From the NCBI GenBank assembly GCA_015179025.1, contig WHUX01000005.1, positions 186,001 through 250,000 on the forward strand: DNA of 64,000 nucleotides, written 5' to 3'. The DNA comes from Terfezia claveryi. Lineage: Eukaryota > Ascomycota > Pezizomycetes > Pezizales > Pezizaceae. Made by a program: the position numbers and the translations under genes. Below the pieces are notes generated by a model. That model was not told where the DNA came from. It searched no databases and worked only from the letters and a program-made list of their open reading frames with translations. Every line of letters begins with the position of its first letter. The stretch's first letter is position 1. Below are positions 1-12,800 of this stretch, piece after piece.

Positions 1-316
1 TCGCTGCGTCAGTTCTCATTGTAATGACCTAGCTCGGTCATGACTTGGACGACCTGCTTTCGAAGCTCCCCAACAAATTTAAGGTCTGCGCTTGGCACCG
101 TTCGAATTCAGCCTCGAAATACTACTCCAAAATTTCACTGGCGCACGAGATTCTACAGATTTATTCTCAATTCATGCCCTTGCAGCTACAACAGCTAGGC
201 ACCGAACAACAGCCCCTTTTCCCAAAGGTATACCAGTTGTTTGCCCTTTATGGCCGTCATGAAACTCTGCTAACCGCTGCCTCTAGCTCAAGGACTTCTC
301 TCACAAAGTCATCACC

Positions 317-709
317 ATGTTCACACTCTCGGAGGAGTCCAAGGTACTGTCGCCATACCCTATGTACATTCGAGATTACCCTATTTCGAAGCAAGCTGAT
401 AATCCTCTAGGAGCGCATCTCTAGGCTCATCGATGTCGGCCGCATTGCTGTTCACTAGTGAGTTTCTTCGGGCCCATGGGTGAAAGAGAAAAAATCTATG
501 TATATTGACTGTCATCACTATGTAGTGGATACATCCCATTGATTCTGTATCTCGGTGCGCCAGAAATTGAGCCATCCCCTTGCTCATAGGATTAAGTCCA
601 CTGATATATTTTCGGATCCACAGGCTACACTAGAAGCACGCCCAAGCCAGCCTTGATCCGGTCAGTCTACATGGACCCGTCGCCCCATTGTTCGTTATCC
701 CCTCCATAA
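317..709 (+). CDS. TOM7: Mitochondrial import receptor subunit TOM7
   Basis: Small subunit of the TOM translocase of the mitochondrial outer membrane; TOM7 modulates assembly and stability of the TOM core complex. The four exons I infer are 317-343, 411-457, 526-554 and 624-709, which join to 62 residues. The product begins MFTLSEESKERISRLIDVGR, contains the hydrophobic stretch [20 protein letters not shown] that forms the single membrane anchor, and ends soon after. Length and the [17 protein letters not shown] block match fungal TOM7. Introns are 67, 68 and 69 bp with GT-AG ends (GTACTG, GTGAGT, GTGCGC donors). None of the single open frames in this region covers the protein, so ORF-only annotation misses it. 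Start chosen because the conserved N-terminus begins there. Confidence 0.93.
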
Positions 710-1179
710 AGGCAGTTTGCTGACGATGCGGTATAGATTGATCTCTCCTCTGGCATAGACGCTCAACTACGTACAATTAATTGATGGAAGCAGAGGCAGG
801 GGTAGGGCGGACATAAATGGAAAGGCTTAAATCTTCTTGCAGCTTCGGGATAGAGCTTGTGTTCTATGTTTCGTTTTTTAAACCCGACTCTTCTGTTCTG
901 TTTTACTAATTGGAGTATTCGTTATCGTCACGTGAAATTCGTTATCGCAAGTGACATGCTACGTCAAAAAGCAAGCTGCTTAGAGAAAGTTTCGTTGTTT
1001 TGTGTTTGTGCCTGAACCCAAATTCCAAACTCACGAAACAAACTCCAAACGGCCCAATATTCGCTGATATTCCGCCGGTGAATCAATTGCAATTAACTGT
1101 GCTCTCTGGGCGCAAGCCCCACTACAACCGAACCCCACCTGATCTCCTCGGCATCGTCAGTCTTAATACACTCAACCTA
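710..1179. other. Intergenic region between TOM7 and carrier gene
   Basis: No coding signal seen. It holds the TOM7 3' end and the promoter of the downstream carrier gene. Confidence 0.6.
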
Positions 1180-3703
1180 ATGACGAGCACACAAGCGCAC
1201 AAGAGTGGTGCCACTTCCGTCAGCCCCCAGCGCCCGCGTGTTGCTGTCGAGGCAGTCGCTGGGTTCACAGCTGGCCTCCTGAATACCCTCGTTGTCCATC
1301 CACTGGACCTGATCAAAACTCGTCTACAAGGTGCTCTCATCCATCCATTGCAACCCCCCCCCAAAAAAAAAGCCCCCAAGTCAAAACCGACCAACCGGAA
1401 TCTATCAAGACTGATATCTGCGTGTCTACGTAACAGTCAACCGCAACACAACCCCCACCAAGCTCGGAGCCTCGTTGGCACTCATTGGTGATATAGCAAG
1501 AAATGAGGCAGTCCCAGGGGCAGGCTCAGAAGTTGGTAGCAAGCTACGTGCGCTCTACCGGGGATTAACGCCGAACGTTTTAGGGAACGCGGCTGGATGG
1601 GCACTCTATTTTATGTGGTATGTATTATCATACACTAGCTCCCATTGGTGGAACCCGAAAATTCCATATGATGCTATGACATAACATTCAGGGGCTCTTC
1701 GAGTTGAATCACAATTGCTGACAGGTGGACTCTCGAGAGAGGTACGGCGAGTTCAAATCCCTACTCGCCGCATATCGCGGTGGCCCAACAGAGCTTGGCT
1801 CAACAGATTACCTTCTTGCATCTGGAACCGCGGGTACGTATACAATTCTGTTCATGTCCAGTCTCCTTAAGTCATGAGCCCCAAACCTCATCATAGATTG
1901 TACTAGCACCCGACTATATTACAGCAAACGTCAATATACACATTTTCTCAACAAGCTGACGCATGCATGTCATGAGTTGTTGGTTGTGGTTATACCACGA
2001 AACCAACGGACTCAGGTTGATGAATAGGCACACTATCTGCCCTCTTCACTAATCCCATATGGGTAGTCAAGACTCGCATGCTCTCCACTGGTCGATCTCA
2101 TCCAAATGCATACAAATCACTTTCTCATGGGTTGGTCTCACTCCTCCAAATAGAAGGCCCGAGAGGACTTTTCCGAGGAATGGTCCCTGCACTGTTCGGC
2201 GTGACACACGGCGCTGTACATTTCATGTTTTATGAGAAAATGAAGCTCTGGCGATTACAGCAGCTTCGGCAAGGCATCCCTCAAGGGGGAAGGAAACCTT
2301 CCGAGAAAGAGGCCGATGAGGTGCTGCTAGAGGGTCTGGAGAAAGAGCAGGCAGAGACTTTAACAAATTGGGATTACATCAGTCTCAGTGCCCTGTCGAA
2401 AATTACAGCAGGGGCTTTAACGTACCCATACCAAGTTATCCGAGCACGCTTACAAATATACGATGCGGAACAGGAGTACAAGAGCTCCAGAGACGTTATA
2501 GCTAAGATCTGGAGGGCTGAAGGGAGTCGGGGATTTTACAAGGGGTGAGTTATACCTTCAATATCTCGTGACTTTCAAGTCGAACCACCCACGGCCCTGA
2601 AAATCCCTGTGATTGCCCGGGCGCATTTGTTATTTTATTCTTTTTTAAATTTTTTTTTCCGATTTCCTTATTTCCTTCTTTTGTCATTGCTTTTTTTTTA
2701 TTAATTGCTATTTCATCTTTCCTTTTTGGCATGGTGCTATTTGGATTCGCATCGACCCCGGGACAGCCCTGCCGATTGCTTGCCTACGCTTATCGGTTAA
2801 CGTACCTCTTATGTTTCGTTCTGTGGGGGCATTATTGATTCTTTATCTATCCCTTTGTGTACGTGGGATGATGGGATGGGGGGTCCCACTTATGGTGGCT
2901 GCCAGCAAGATTATGAGATTTCCCCTGCAACCAGGGGTGGGTATGGCGAATCCCGACGACCAAGAAACAGGCGAGCAAGCCAGCGAAACAAGCGAAATCG
3001 CGCTACAGGAAAAGCTGGTACCCGTTTAAAAAGAAAAATAGAGAAATGGAGATTGGAAAAAAGCAATGGGCGGAGGGGAGGGTGATCACATTGGAAAAAA
3101 GGAATTACCGCTGTGGACTTTCGGAATCCCCCCAATTGGCATCCACCCATTCCAAAAACCCCACACATAGGCGGGCATACGTAACGATCACCAGTGCTAA
3201 AAAGAAAAGAAAATATTTATCGGGACGTTCAATATTTAAAAACAATTAACGGATATGAAAAAAAAGAAATGAAATGACTATCATACCTGACCTTTTCTGG
3301 GTCTTTGAATTTATTTACGGATCGGATCGCGTCTCTGTCGGAACGACGTAATATGCTAGGGATAAATATCCACAATATATATCACTCCCATCAAATTAAC
3401 AGAGCCCCAATACCCACTTAATTACGTTTCCGTTCCATTATTCAAATCTCAAACGTTGAATCATTTCTTTTTCCTTCTTCCACCTTATTGTATTTCTTAT
3501 TTTTTGGCTTTTCTTCTTTTGCGACCCCCGTAACGCGTGTCAAAACCACGGGAACGCGAGGGGTTAAGGTTCGGCGAATTCAGGAGGAAGGAGTTTCTAT
3601 TAACGGCTTTTCATTCAGGTTGGGACCGAACCTCACCCGCGTCCTGCCTTCAACATGCATTACCTTCCTCGTCTATGAAAATACACGTTACTACTTGCGG
3701 TAG
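1180..3703 (+). CDS. FLX1: FLX1-like mitochondrial FAD/folate carrier (SLC25 family)
   Basis: Mitochondrial inner-membrane solute carrier of the FAD/folate subgroup (yeast Flx1, human SLC25A32). Exons: 1180-1330, 1437-1617, 1742-1833, 2028-2544 and 3619-3703, giving 341 residues against about 310 for yeast Flx1. Carrier signatures appear in each third of the protein: HPLDLIKTRLQ near residue 45, TNPIWVVKTRM in the middle, and a third YPYQVIRARLQ. The helix VEAVAGFTAGLLNTLVVHP and the segment GLTPNVLGNAAGWALYFMWY resemble Flx1. The assignment to FAD/folate rather than another substrate rests on remembered similarity and was not tested. The final intron (2545-3618) is 1,074 bp, more than ten times the others, and carries homopolymer runs. 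The last exon encodes GLGPNLTRVLPSTCITFLVY and the terminal YYLR. Start at 1180 places the transmembrane region about 20 residues in. Confidence 0.88.
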
Positions 3704-4732
3704 ACGCCGAATCGCAATGAAGTTCTCGAGTTCACCCCACGACCGAGGACCGATTGAATGAAGAAGCCCGATGGGCTGGATGGATTGTCGCCGGAAGTAC
3801 ATACCATGTCACGTCATGTCGTGTTTACTGCCAATGAAGCGTTTACTGCCAATGAAGCATGCGTGGGGGAACCAGAGATCAAGCGAGTGGCGTGAAAGTT
3901 TATAGTTTTTTATTTGCTTTATTATAGATCGAACATTTGTAAGGCTTCTCGAACAATTAAGTGACAACTGTGAGTTTGAATCTAGCTATCACTATGTAAA
4001 AAGAAGGAAGAGCCAGTGATACAGATAGATGTATTAATAAAGGAAATAAATACCAAGATGCTTTGAGCCTTTCAAACTCAGTTGAACAAGCAAGGCAGAA
4101 AGAATATAAACGATAGCCCAAAATATCCATTGCTAATGGTTATAATGATAGATAATGATGTTAATAAGGAATAATTGCCAGCTGAGTATAGCGACAAAAA
4201 AGAACGATATTAAATCCAGCAGAAAGGTCAGCTTCAACAAAACCAATTTTTTACCCCTAAGCTCCAGCAAGAATCAAATCCAAGAGAAACCAAATGCTAC
4301 CAGTAGGAAAATCCAAGTAAAGAAGAAGCTAAAATAGGTACATTTATATAGTCGCAATTCCAGAACAAATGGTATATATGTAAATCTTTTAGGTCAACAA
4401 GACAAAACAAAGAAAATGAAATTGCGCCTTTTTGATGTATGGGTGAGGGAACCAATATGACAAAATTCGAGAAAAACCCAACGCTCCCAAAAGAAACACC
4501 AGCACCAGTACCAGCACCATCGAACCCCTTTCCCTAAAACAGACAGTAATTCGAAATTCGGGATATACCAAAAATAATCCAGAAACATCGCAATGCACCC
4601 CAAGCCGCTAAATGGCAAGGAAAAAGTCAAAATGAGAATAGTAATAATAATATGTTCGGCTTTTTCCCTTGAGCACGGGATCTCGAGATCATGTTCAATA
4701 TCCCTCTAGCCCTCCGGATGCAGCGGTGTTGC
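3704..4732. other. Intergenic, AT-rich, no gene seen
   Basis: About 1 kb between convergent genes (carrier on +, zinc-finger factor on -). A short direct repeat (GTTTACTGCCAATGAAGC, about 3823-3858) is present. No conserved reading frame found on either strand. Confidence 0.6.
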
Positions 4733-6848
4733 TTACACCTGGAACTTCCCATCTAGCCTGAACTTTGCCATATCTGTAATTGTCATTCCATCCTCCCCAA
4801 AGTTCCCTAAAACAAGTGCACTCGGACCAGGGCCCCTGAGGGGGGGCAAGTGCTGGGATCCATCGTGGTAGGGTGAGTCTACGCTACTCTCATCGTCCAT
4901 TTCGTGTGAGAAATCGTAATCTCCTTGGCTCCCACTTCCACAGCTAGTTGGGCTAGCCATCATATCGTCTCGGTGTTCCCCATCATCGGTGTATGACTTC
5001 TTAACGCTAGATATCTTTCGGTCCTTTCCTCGTCCTTTGATACCCTTGTTAGAGTTCTTGTAAAGTTCGGCAAAGTACTCAAAGAGCTCTCGATCTTGTG
5101 GTGTTATGCTATCAACATCTCGTGTTGCAAACTTCTCGGTCAGAGCCCGGAGAGCTGAGGCGTGGAATTTATTTTGGTGAGACTACAGGTATTGAGTCAG
5201 TCTGAGGAGCTTAGGAAGGGGGGCTGGTTAGAATCTACCTTCAAATTACCCAATTGCGTGAACTTCTTCCCACAGGCGTCTAGCTGGCAAGTGAATGGTT
5301 TTGCTCCTTGATGTACGATCTTGTGGGCTCGGACGTTCCCTCTTTGGGCGAACCTCTTGCCACAGTGTTCACAAGCAAATGGCCTCTCGCCCGTGTGTCT
5401 GCGTTGATGAGTCTAAGATAGTTTACGACCGTTAGTAAGAGGTGATTTCATGAAATGTGTTGAGGGCGAAACAAACCTTCAAATTTCCCATCTGCGAGAA
5501 ACGTTGACCGCAACCAGGTTCAGTGCAGGCCTATGAAATCATTAGCATATTATGTGTTAAAATTTTGAAGAATAGGGATACAAACATAGGGCTTATCCCC
5601 ACTATGTGCTCGAGTATGTATCTCGAGGTGTGTCTTCTGAAAGAAGCTCTTATTGCACCCCTCGAATTCACATTCGTAGCGCTTTTTGACTTTTTGGCCC
5701 TTCTTTTCCTCTTTGACACTGCCATCGTCGTTTACCAATTTATCAACACCAATATTGTTTGCTGGGGTAGCTCCGCTGAAAGGCACCACCTGCTGTCCAC
5801 TCGGGGGGTAACTAGTTCCATACGGGAACTGTCCCCGGTAAGGAAGCCCTGGCATCTGTGGTGACAACTGTTGGCTTTTTGATCGTTGTCTGGGTGTCTC
5901 TGGTGTAGCACTAGCCGCCTTCTTTGCTTGAATCGCCTTCATCAACGTATCTACATCCGTTCTGAAGTCCGCCTCAAATGCACTCTTTGGGGAGTGTTGC
6001 GATTCAGGCTGGCTTTGTGAAGCCTGTGCGGGTGGCGGTGTCGGAGTTTGAGGATGCTCCTGACTTGAATATGAATACGATACCATTCGGGATTGAGCGG
6101 GAGAATGGTGCGTTTCACGAGGTGGTAAAGTCATTGGTGGTGGCCGCGTCCGGGGAGTGCTATTCCTAACATCTCTGCTAGACATAGTGGGTACCACGGG
6201 CATCGAACGTCTCAATTGGAGAGTGGAATTTGGTAGTGATTGTTGCTGCCGTTGTTGTTGTTGTTGCTGTTGTTGCTGTTGTTGCTGCTGCTGTTGTTGT
6301 TGCTGTTGTTGCTGTTGTTGCTGCTGCTGTTGCTGCTGCTGTTGTTGTTGCTGTTGTTGTTGTTGTGATGGGGGTGGGGGTGGGGGTGGTGGTGGTGTTT
6401 GCTGCTGCTGTTGCTGCTGGTGTATATGATGCCCAGATGCTTGGTGATGAGCATGGTGAGGCTGCTGGTGTGCCTGGTGATGAGAATGCTGCTGCGTTTG
6501 TTGGTGAGATGGATGATGGGACTGTGGTTGTTGTGGTTGTTGGTTTGGATGGTGATGGGACTGATGTTGGTGTGGATTGTGGTGAGAATTGTGAGAATGT
6601 GCTTGTGGATAATGGCCATGGAAACTCTGCTGAGAGTGTCCAAGTACACTCACACTATGGTACTGTACTTGAGATGTGTCAAATGGATACGGTGCCGGGA
6701 ACGAATCGAAGTCAGACATCTGATGGTGTGCTTGCACATATGGCTGCCCATTGACATCTGGATGCGTAGCCATAATGGCACGTGAGGACGGCCCTGAGGA
6801 GTGGCCGGAAGAAAGGTCGTTATTGTATAGCAGTCCTTGCACATCCAT
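4733..6848 (-). CDS. AZF1-like C2H2 zinc-finger transcription factor with polyglutamine tract
   Basis: Nuclear DNA-binding regulator resembling the fungal Azf1/AzfA group. Exons on the minus strand: 6848-5586, 5530-5477, 5412-5239 and 5182-4733; 646 residues. The N-terminal ~400 residues are rich in H, Q, P and S, with a long polyQ run preceded by proline and histidine-rich segments. A basic linker ([12 protein letters not shown]) leads into four consecutive C2H2 fingers starting [20 protein letters not shown], then [40 protein letters not shown] and [20 protein letters not shown]. The conserved tail [20 protein letters not shown] follows. Introns fall inside the finger array, which is why fingers 2-4 do not appear in one open frame. 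The frame stays open upstream to 7055; I chose the start at [10 protein letters not shown] because the upstream part lacks the compositional signature of the protein. Which Azf1-like paralogue this is cannot be settled by eye. Confidence 0.85.
6241..6366 (-). repeat. CAG/CAA trinucleotide tract coding polyglutamine
   Basis: Mixed CTG/TTG triplets on the + strand, read as CAG/CAA glutamine codons in the zinc-finger gene: about 40 consecutive glutamines with one arginine interruption at the C-terminal edge. A shorter Q run sits nearby, separated by polyproline. Mixed codons should slow slippage compared with a pure CAG tract. Confidence 0.9.
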
Positions 6849-9800
6849 AATCGCAGAGACAGCCGCGTGACGTTGATATAGTATAGATGCCAGCACTAAA
6901 TTATCTCTCAAGCTGTGGTGCTTATTGCTAGAATTGCAAGTTGGGGTATAATTCTCAGTGATAAGAGTCCTGGACTTAATTATATTTGCAGTTACGCTAT
7001 CTGACAAGCTGAGGTAGGGGGGGTCGCGGATCTTTAGTACCCAGATGGCCGGCACGGCACACTTTCAGACTCGTTCAGATTTTGGGTCCCTCGTGCTAGA
7101 GCCGGTGCCAGACCTTATGTACGACCCCTCCCCCACACTCTGTAAAAAGGTGAACCTCTTGGGGGTTCGTTCCTTAGAGCTCAGTCTCCGGCACCCAGTT
7201 CGGAGACTGTCTTCCCATATGCAAAGCGAGGGGGGGTCTGGAGAGCAACAGAACTGAGCAGGTGACGAAGTGAAAACGGCATGGGATATCCTAGTCCATA
7301 AACAAATAGGCCAGGAAAAGTAAAGCAAGTAGGAACAACTGGAAAAAAATTCAGACTCGCGCATGCATTGTGTTCTCATTCGGCGAGTCTGCGATCGAAA
7401 GGCGGGATGATGTAGAGTATTAGTGGATAGGGGCAGCAGAGCAGGCTCAAGGGATTCGGGACAGGGGGGGAGGAGGGGGATATGGCCGAGGGTAGGACGC
7501 AAAAATATCAATGGGGTGGGCGAATGTATGTTGCTTGACGGGTGGTATTGACACTGTGACGAGGCACCATCTTACTTACGTCTTTTCAATATGCCCCTCT
7601 AACTCAAGCTGTACTCGGCAGGGCATCGAGGATACCACCGTTGTCTGGAAATGATGAAGGGGGTGTCATAAGCTATTGGTGTATGGGTGTGTGATACCAA
7701 GTTCTGGTGGTATGCGCTCCGTAAAGGCAAGCCTAAGGGGCACGGGGTGGGGGTGTACAAGTCCTGATAGCTCGATTTGTGGTAGACAGACCTGTCTCAA
7801 GTGCCAGGATGACGAGGACGTCTCGTTTTGTACATACTACCATGATCAGCTCTCCTGTTCCCATCAAGAGCATGTCACTTTCTCTCTGTGCGCGGTGGGA
7901 ACCGACGTAGACATACACCAATGAGCGACACAAGGGGGTGCAGGCGCGTGTGAGCGGATAGCATAGGGCATCACAACCATCATCACCAACCCAACGCCGC
8001 CAGCAAAAAACCAACTTGCTGGCTGCGTTCCCGTCGTTCATTTTCTGGCCCCCGCTTTTTCCCAAGAGTCTGGGGAGCATAGTTTTATCCCGGGAGGTGC
8101 GTGAGGCACCACTGTAGACGCTTTCGAGGGCGAGGGTCGGGAAGTCATAAACCCTGCGCCCTGCCCTGCCGGCTGCATATCACGAACTCTATTCATGTAA
8201 GCCATGGGGCAGCTGGGTGAGCGTCGCAGCATACACCATGTTTTGGGAGGCATGATAGAGTAATGGCCTTTGGCTTCAAGTCGACTGTGGCCCCCGTGAG
8301 AATCAGCTTGCTGGGGGTCCATGTTGCAACTCCAGACCTTGCCCACCTGGACCCTTCTACACGGCACGTCCCACCACACCCTGCGACCCCATGGTCTGAG
8401 GCCGCCGCTCTAACACCACTAGCAAACACTCCCCAACATGTTCAGCTCCAGCCCTCAGACACCAAGCAGGCTTGCCATTGGAGATCGTATTTGGACATGC
8501 AAAGGAACAGCGCACATACATGGGAGTGGCAATCGCTTCTGTCTTTCATTGTGCATGTTGGCATGTTGGGCTGGCGTCCTCAGGTCGCCCTTAGCCTTCT
8601 CAGAATAGGTAGATGAGCGTACAGCGGGGATAGTAAACGCTGCTAAATTCCCTTTTCTGAGTTTCCACGGCAGATTAGGTTTGTTGGGTGGTCGAGCGAT
8701 CACGATTTGCATTGTGCGGAGTACTGGCACTGGCCCAGGACGTCAACTCTGGTTGGGCCGGTACTCTTCACAGGGGTGCTCATCATGAGCCTAGGTTCTG
8801 GTTGGCCGGGCTTTTGGGGGGATGGGGGGGAGGGGGGGTGGTTGCAGACTTCGTCTTGGACGAGTCACTTTTTTTTTTATTGCCAGGGGGCGGGGAGGGG
8901 GTGTTTGGAGGGGGGTCCAGGTTCGATTTCCAATGATCCTCGCATGCGACTGGGGTTCTTATGGTTGATTTGGTAACGTAAGTTTGCAGTGGCATATTCT
9001 TCTGATCAGATAGTTTACTAGAATTTATTTAGCTCATAGGTCCTCAGTATCCACTTTCCTCTTGTAATTGCGACCGCGGAATTGGGCTTTATCTGATGAC
9101 ACTCACCATCACCCTCTCAGAGGCCCCAAGATGGATCCCGATCAGCGAGCTAAATATATTGCAGTTATTGACCTAGGTACTCGCGTTCGCAGCTCACTGC
9201 TTACTTAAGTACATCGATATGTATGTAATATTATTGGTGTCGGCTTTACATGTCCTAGTGCTGCGAGACTGGGCCCGTACAAACCACAGCGTGGCTATCA
9301 CTCAAAACCGGTACTGGTATCACCAAATGCGAAGGCCACGAAGCAAAACCTCAACTATTATTAAGTAGGGTGCCGGTACGGAGTACATAATACACCTTGG
9401 CCTTCGTTTGCGCTGCCTCTTGCGGCCCCCTCTCCCCCTCGTAAGTACAGCCCTGTAAAGTACCTATGTGTTACTGCCAAAACGAGATTGCGATATGCAG
9501 TGCCGTGCAGAGGTGCAAGAGCGCAAGAGATTGGTTTCCAACTGTATGTTCATGCGACCCAGAAGCGGCTACTGAGTGGCCCTGGCTGTGGCTACCTCAG
9601 CAAGCGCCTGCCGCACGGGAAAACGTGGGAGCTAGCTCAACACTTAGGTTATAGTTTCCGGTGCCAAACGAGAGGAGCTGCAGCTGGCCGGTGGGAGGGG
9701 CCGATATCGTCTCCGCAAGGTACGGCCTTGGTCGCTCTCCAACAAATGATGGTGGCTCAACGACGAGCCCGTGGCCAGATCTGCACGCTCTCTGGGAACC

Positions 9801-12800
9801 CAAGCCTTCTTCTTGTACCATGCCAGCCGCAGCTTTATGCCGACTTGCACGAGTCCCCCAGAGTCCTTCAGGCCCATGTCGAGTGGTTAGGCAGGATTTG
9901 GATGCCCCAGTGCAACTGGGGTTGACGCAGCGGCCTTGTCTGGGCAACAGCCTTTTGTTGGACGCGATCAGTGCAGTCCATGACGACGGGTGTTCCACAC
10001 ACTAGAACATGATTTGCTCTACATCCCCCCTTGGCCTGTGACCCGTTTTCGGCAGCGCCTTTCTCCAGATTCGAGACGTTAGGGATACCGGCTGCCACAT
10101 TCAAGCCCTGGGCCGGCTGAACTGTACCTACTTTCCTCCCTTCTATTCTATGAAACCCATTCTATCTTCCACCTGCCCCACGGGATCCATAGGCATACTC
10201 TGGAGGCTATAAAAGTGAGGAAACAGGCGTTCAAGGATATTGATATTAACGAATTTTCACCATCCCTGAAAAAAAAAAAACGGATGTAGTACAACATAGC
10301 CTTCCCAGGTATGGCACATGCACGTTCATAATGCACATCACGTGTGACTAGAGCCTGTGCTGCGGATGCTAATATCTAGCTACATGGCACCTTGTAAGTA
10401 ATATGATGAATTATCGTGTGCTAATTTATTGTCTAATAGATCGGGGTAGTTGGGGGTCCAAAGTACACTGGGGATGCAGGCACACTACCAACACCAAAGG
10501 CGGATAATATTTATTGAGGAGAAACATTCCCATCTGGTTCGTACTAGGCCGAAATGGGGTTGACTGCACATCATAGTCCAATATCCAGCTCGCATCCATC
10601 CGTCAAGATGCCAGTTGTAACGCATCCCTTTCCTATCCCTCCAGCGGAAGGCCCCGCCCGGAAACGGTCGCAGAGCAGGTATGAATTCTGCTAGGTGACA
10701 TTGCTACAAGAATAGAGAGAGATTACTGTCAATGGCGTGTAGTTTCCACATCCTCTTTTTTTTTTTTTTTTGGTTTTTTGTACTGTTTTAGGATGGATTC
10801 CCCTGCAATCCATCTCACTTTTCAAGATAGCACATTCGGAAAGCATAAAATTCAAAAGGGGAGGTGCTAGACTGTGGTTCTATTCAACTGATTCGAATTC
10901 CGTAGGGATTCGTCAATTGCGTTTCCATTCAGATGGACCTGAAATGGGCAAAGTCTGGAAAAACAAATCTACCCGCAGGGAAAAAAAAAAAATCAAACTC
11001 AAAAGAAAATGCCCCAGAAAAAGGAAAACAACTCGTTCAACCCCACATCATGCATGCGGATCTTTACTTTTGCTTGCTCTTGAGTACTCTTACTTTGCTT
11101 ACATATTTTCTATACCCTACCTACCACACTTCTTTGCTCTATATGCAATGTTCTCTTCGAGGTTCTTGCGCCTGAGGATACCTAAAACGAATTGCGGATG
11201 TGCATATTGTCGTCTTGGTTATGTACGAGATACACACACAAGAGACGTCAGTTGGTTTCGATCACAATCAGCAGCTCCGGTTCAGATAACCAGACTATGC
11301 GACGCTTGAGGTAAGGCGACATCACTGTGGGGTTAAAGTTCTGTCAACCTTCAATTCAGCTTAAAGCACGACAACGCGGGGGTATCTTTGTTAACCTCGA
11401 AGCACTGAATCTCCAGCTACCCATACCATTCATTATCGACAGTTTCATTGATTCCAGGTGCATACATACACGCATGGACGTTAGTATCATTGGAGGCCCT
11501 TTACTCCCACTTATTCGGAACCTCAATTCCCCCACATCATCTAGGAAGACCTAAAGCCAAGCTGATTAATAATAATTAATCCGAGCCAAGTTCTCTATTC
11601 TCGCGCCCAGGCCGACTTATTTCATAGCGGGTGCAGTCAAAGTAAATATTTTACATACCTTGCTTACGCAGGCGAAGTCCGAATTTCAATATGATCCATA
11701 GTTGTAGCTACGTATAACATATAGTCTCCTCGTAAGAGGATATACCAATTTCCAATACGCACTGGTATGAATGCGAACCCAAACTACTGGACCGGAAAGT
11801 CTCATAAATACGCTGTGCATTTTCTTACCCGTTTAATGCTCGCGGGATGATTGTCTGGCTGAAACGGGGTTGGAAAAGATAACAGCACCTAGTTCTCTCC
11901 ATCAAGATTGTTGCATCAAGACAGAATTTATCACACATGTTGTATGCAAATGCGTACATACGTCGACATGCATTATTTTTTTGTGTATATATTTCCATCT
12001 AGGTGGAGCATAAGCTTCAGCGACTCTACTAGGGACCGTTTTGGCGATTGTAGATCCTTTTTAGATTTTTTTGCACCTAGGATTTCCACTACTGGATTAT
12101 GCATCCACCTCCATACTTTACGACTGTCCTAGATAGGCATTTATCAAGGGATTGTTCAGGGGTCCGTGTCAAAATTTTGTTCAGCATTTGGGCTGCATAT
12201 ATTAGATCTTCACCAACCTATAAACAATTACGGTTTGGCATTACCAGCTATTACAAGTCTTTCGTGCAAACGTTGAATAAATCACCCGTAATGCCTACTG
12301 TGGGGAAGAAATTGCACGGCCGAGGAACTACATACGGAAACATCCGTATAGGTGTCTTAATATAGCTAATATGAGATCAAAGTGAGAAAAAGAACCTTTT
12401 TATCCGAGAAATAGGGAGCGAGCAACAAGCAAAACAATGGAAAAAAAAAAAAAAAAAAAAAAGGATACCTGCTTTAGTTACTGAATAAAATGAAAAGCAA
12501 AAAATGATTGTTACCGGTACCCCAGATTCTTTGTCTTTTCTTCTAATTTCCTTTCTTTTTTTTCCTTTGATTTTTCAAGGAGAAACCCTGAACTGCACCG
12601 TTATACGTTCTCCGACTTTTAATAGACTTGTATCGACTTTGGCACATCCCCACGAGAGCAGGGCATGTATAATCGAGACCTTATTATTTCACTGCATGTT
12701 GAATGTTGCAACTCACTAGGTAAATATTTTTCCTCTTCGGGTAGTCAGCGGATGGAACTAACCTTTACCCTGGTAACCATTAATATTACGCCCGTTCATG

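Noticed and set aside
1..316. 121-codon open frame at 45-410
   Set aside because: It overlaps the TOM7 first exon in a different frame and shows no domain.
1741..1775. tRNA-like B box (GAGTTCAAATCCC)
   Set aside because: It lies within exon 3 of the carrier gene, where the frame encodes YGEFKSLLAAYRGG; no acceptor stem or D-arm is present.
6157..6754. Plus-strand ORFs rich in C, V or A over the glutamine repeat
   Set aside because: They are antisense readings of the CAG/CAA tract in the zinc-finger gene; the repeat keeps all frames open.
9131..9176. Exon-like start MDPDQRAKYIAVIDL followed by a GTACTC donor
   Set aside because: It resembles the N-terminus of SWIB/DEK-C-type proteins, but no continuation was found downstream; could be a stray fragment or chance.
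9466..10104. Overlapping 115-145 codon ORFs on both strands in a GC-rich stretch
   Set aside because: All frames are open because of composition; no domain, intron or repeated-family signal.
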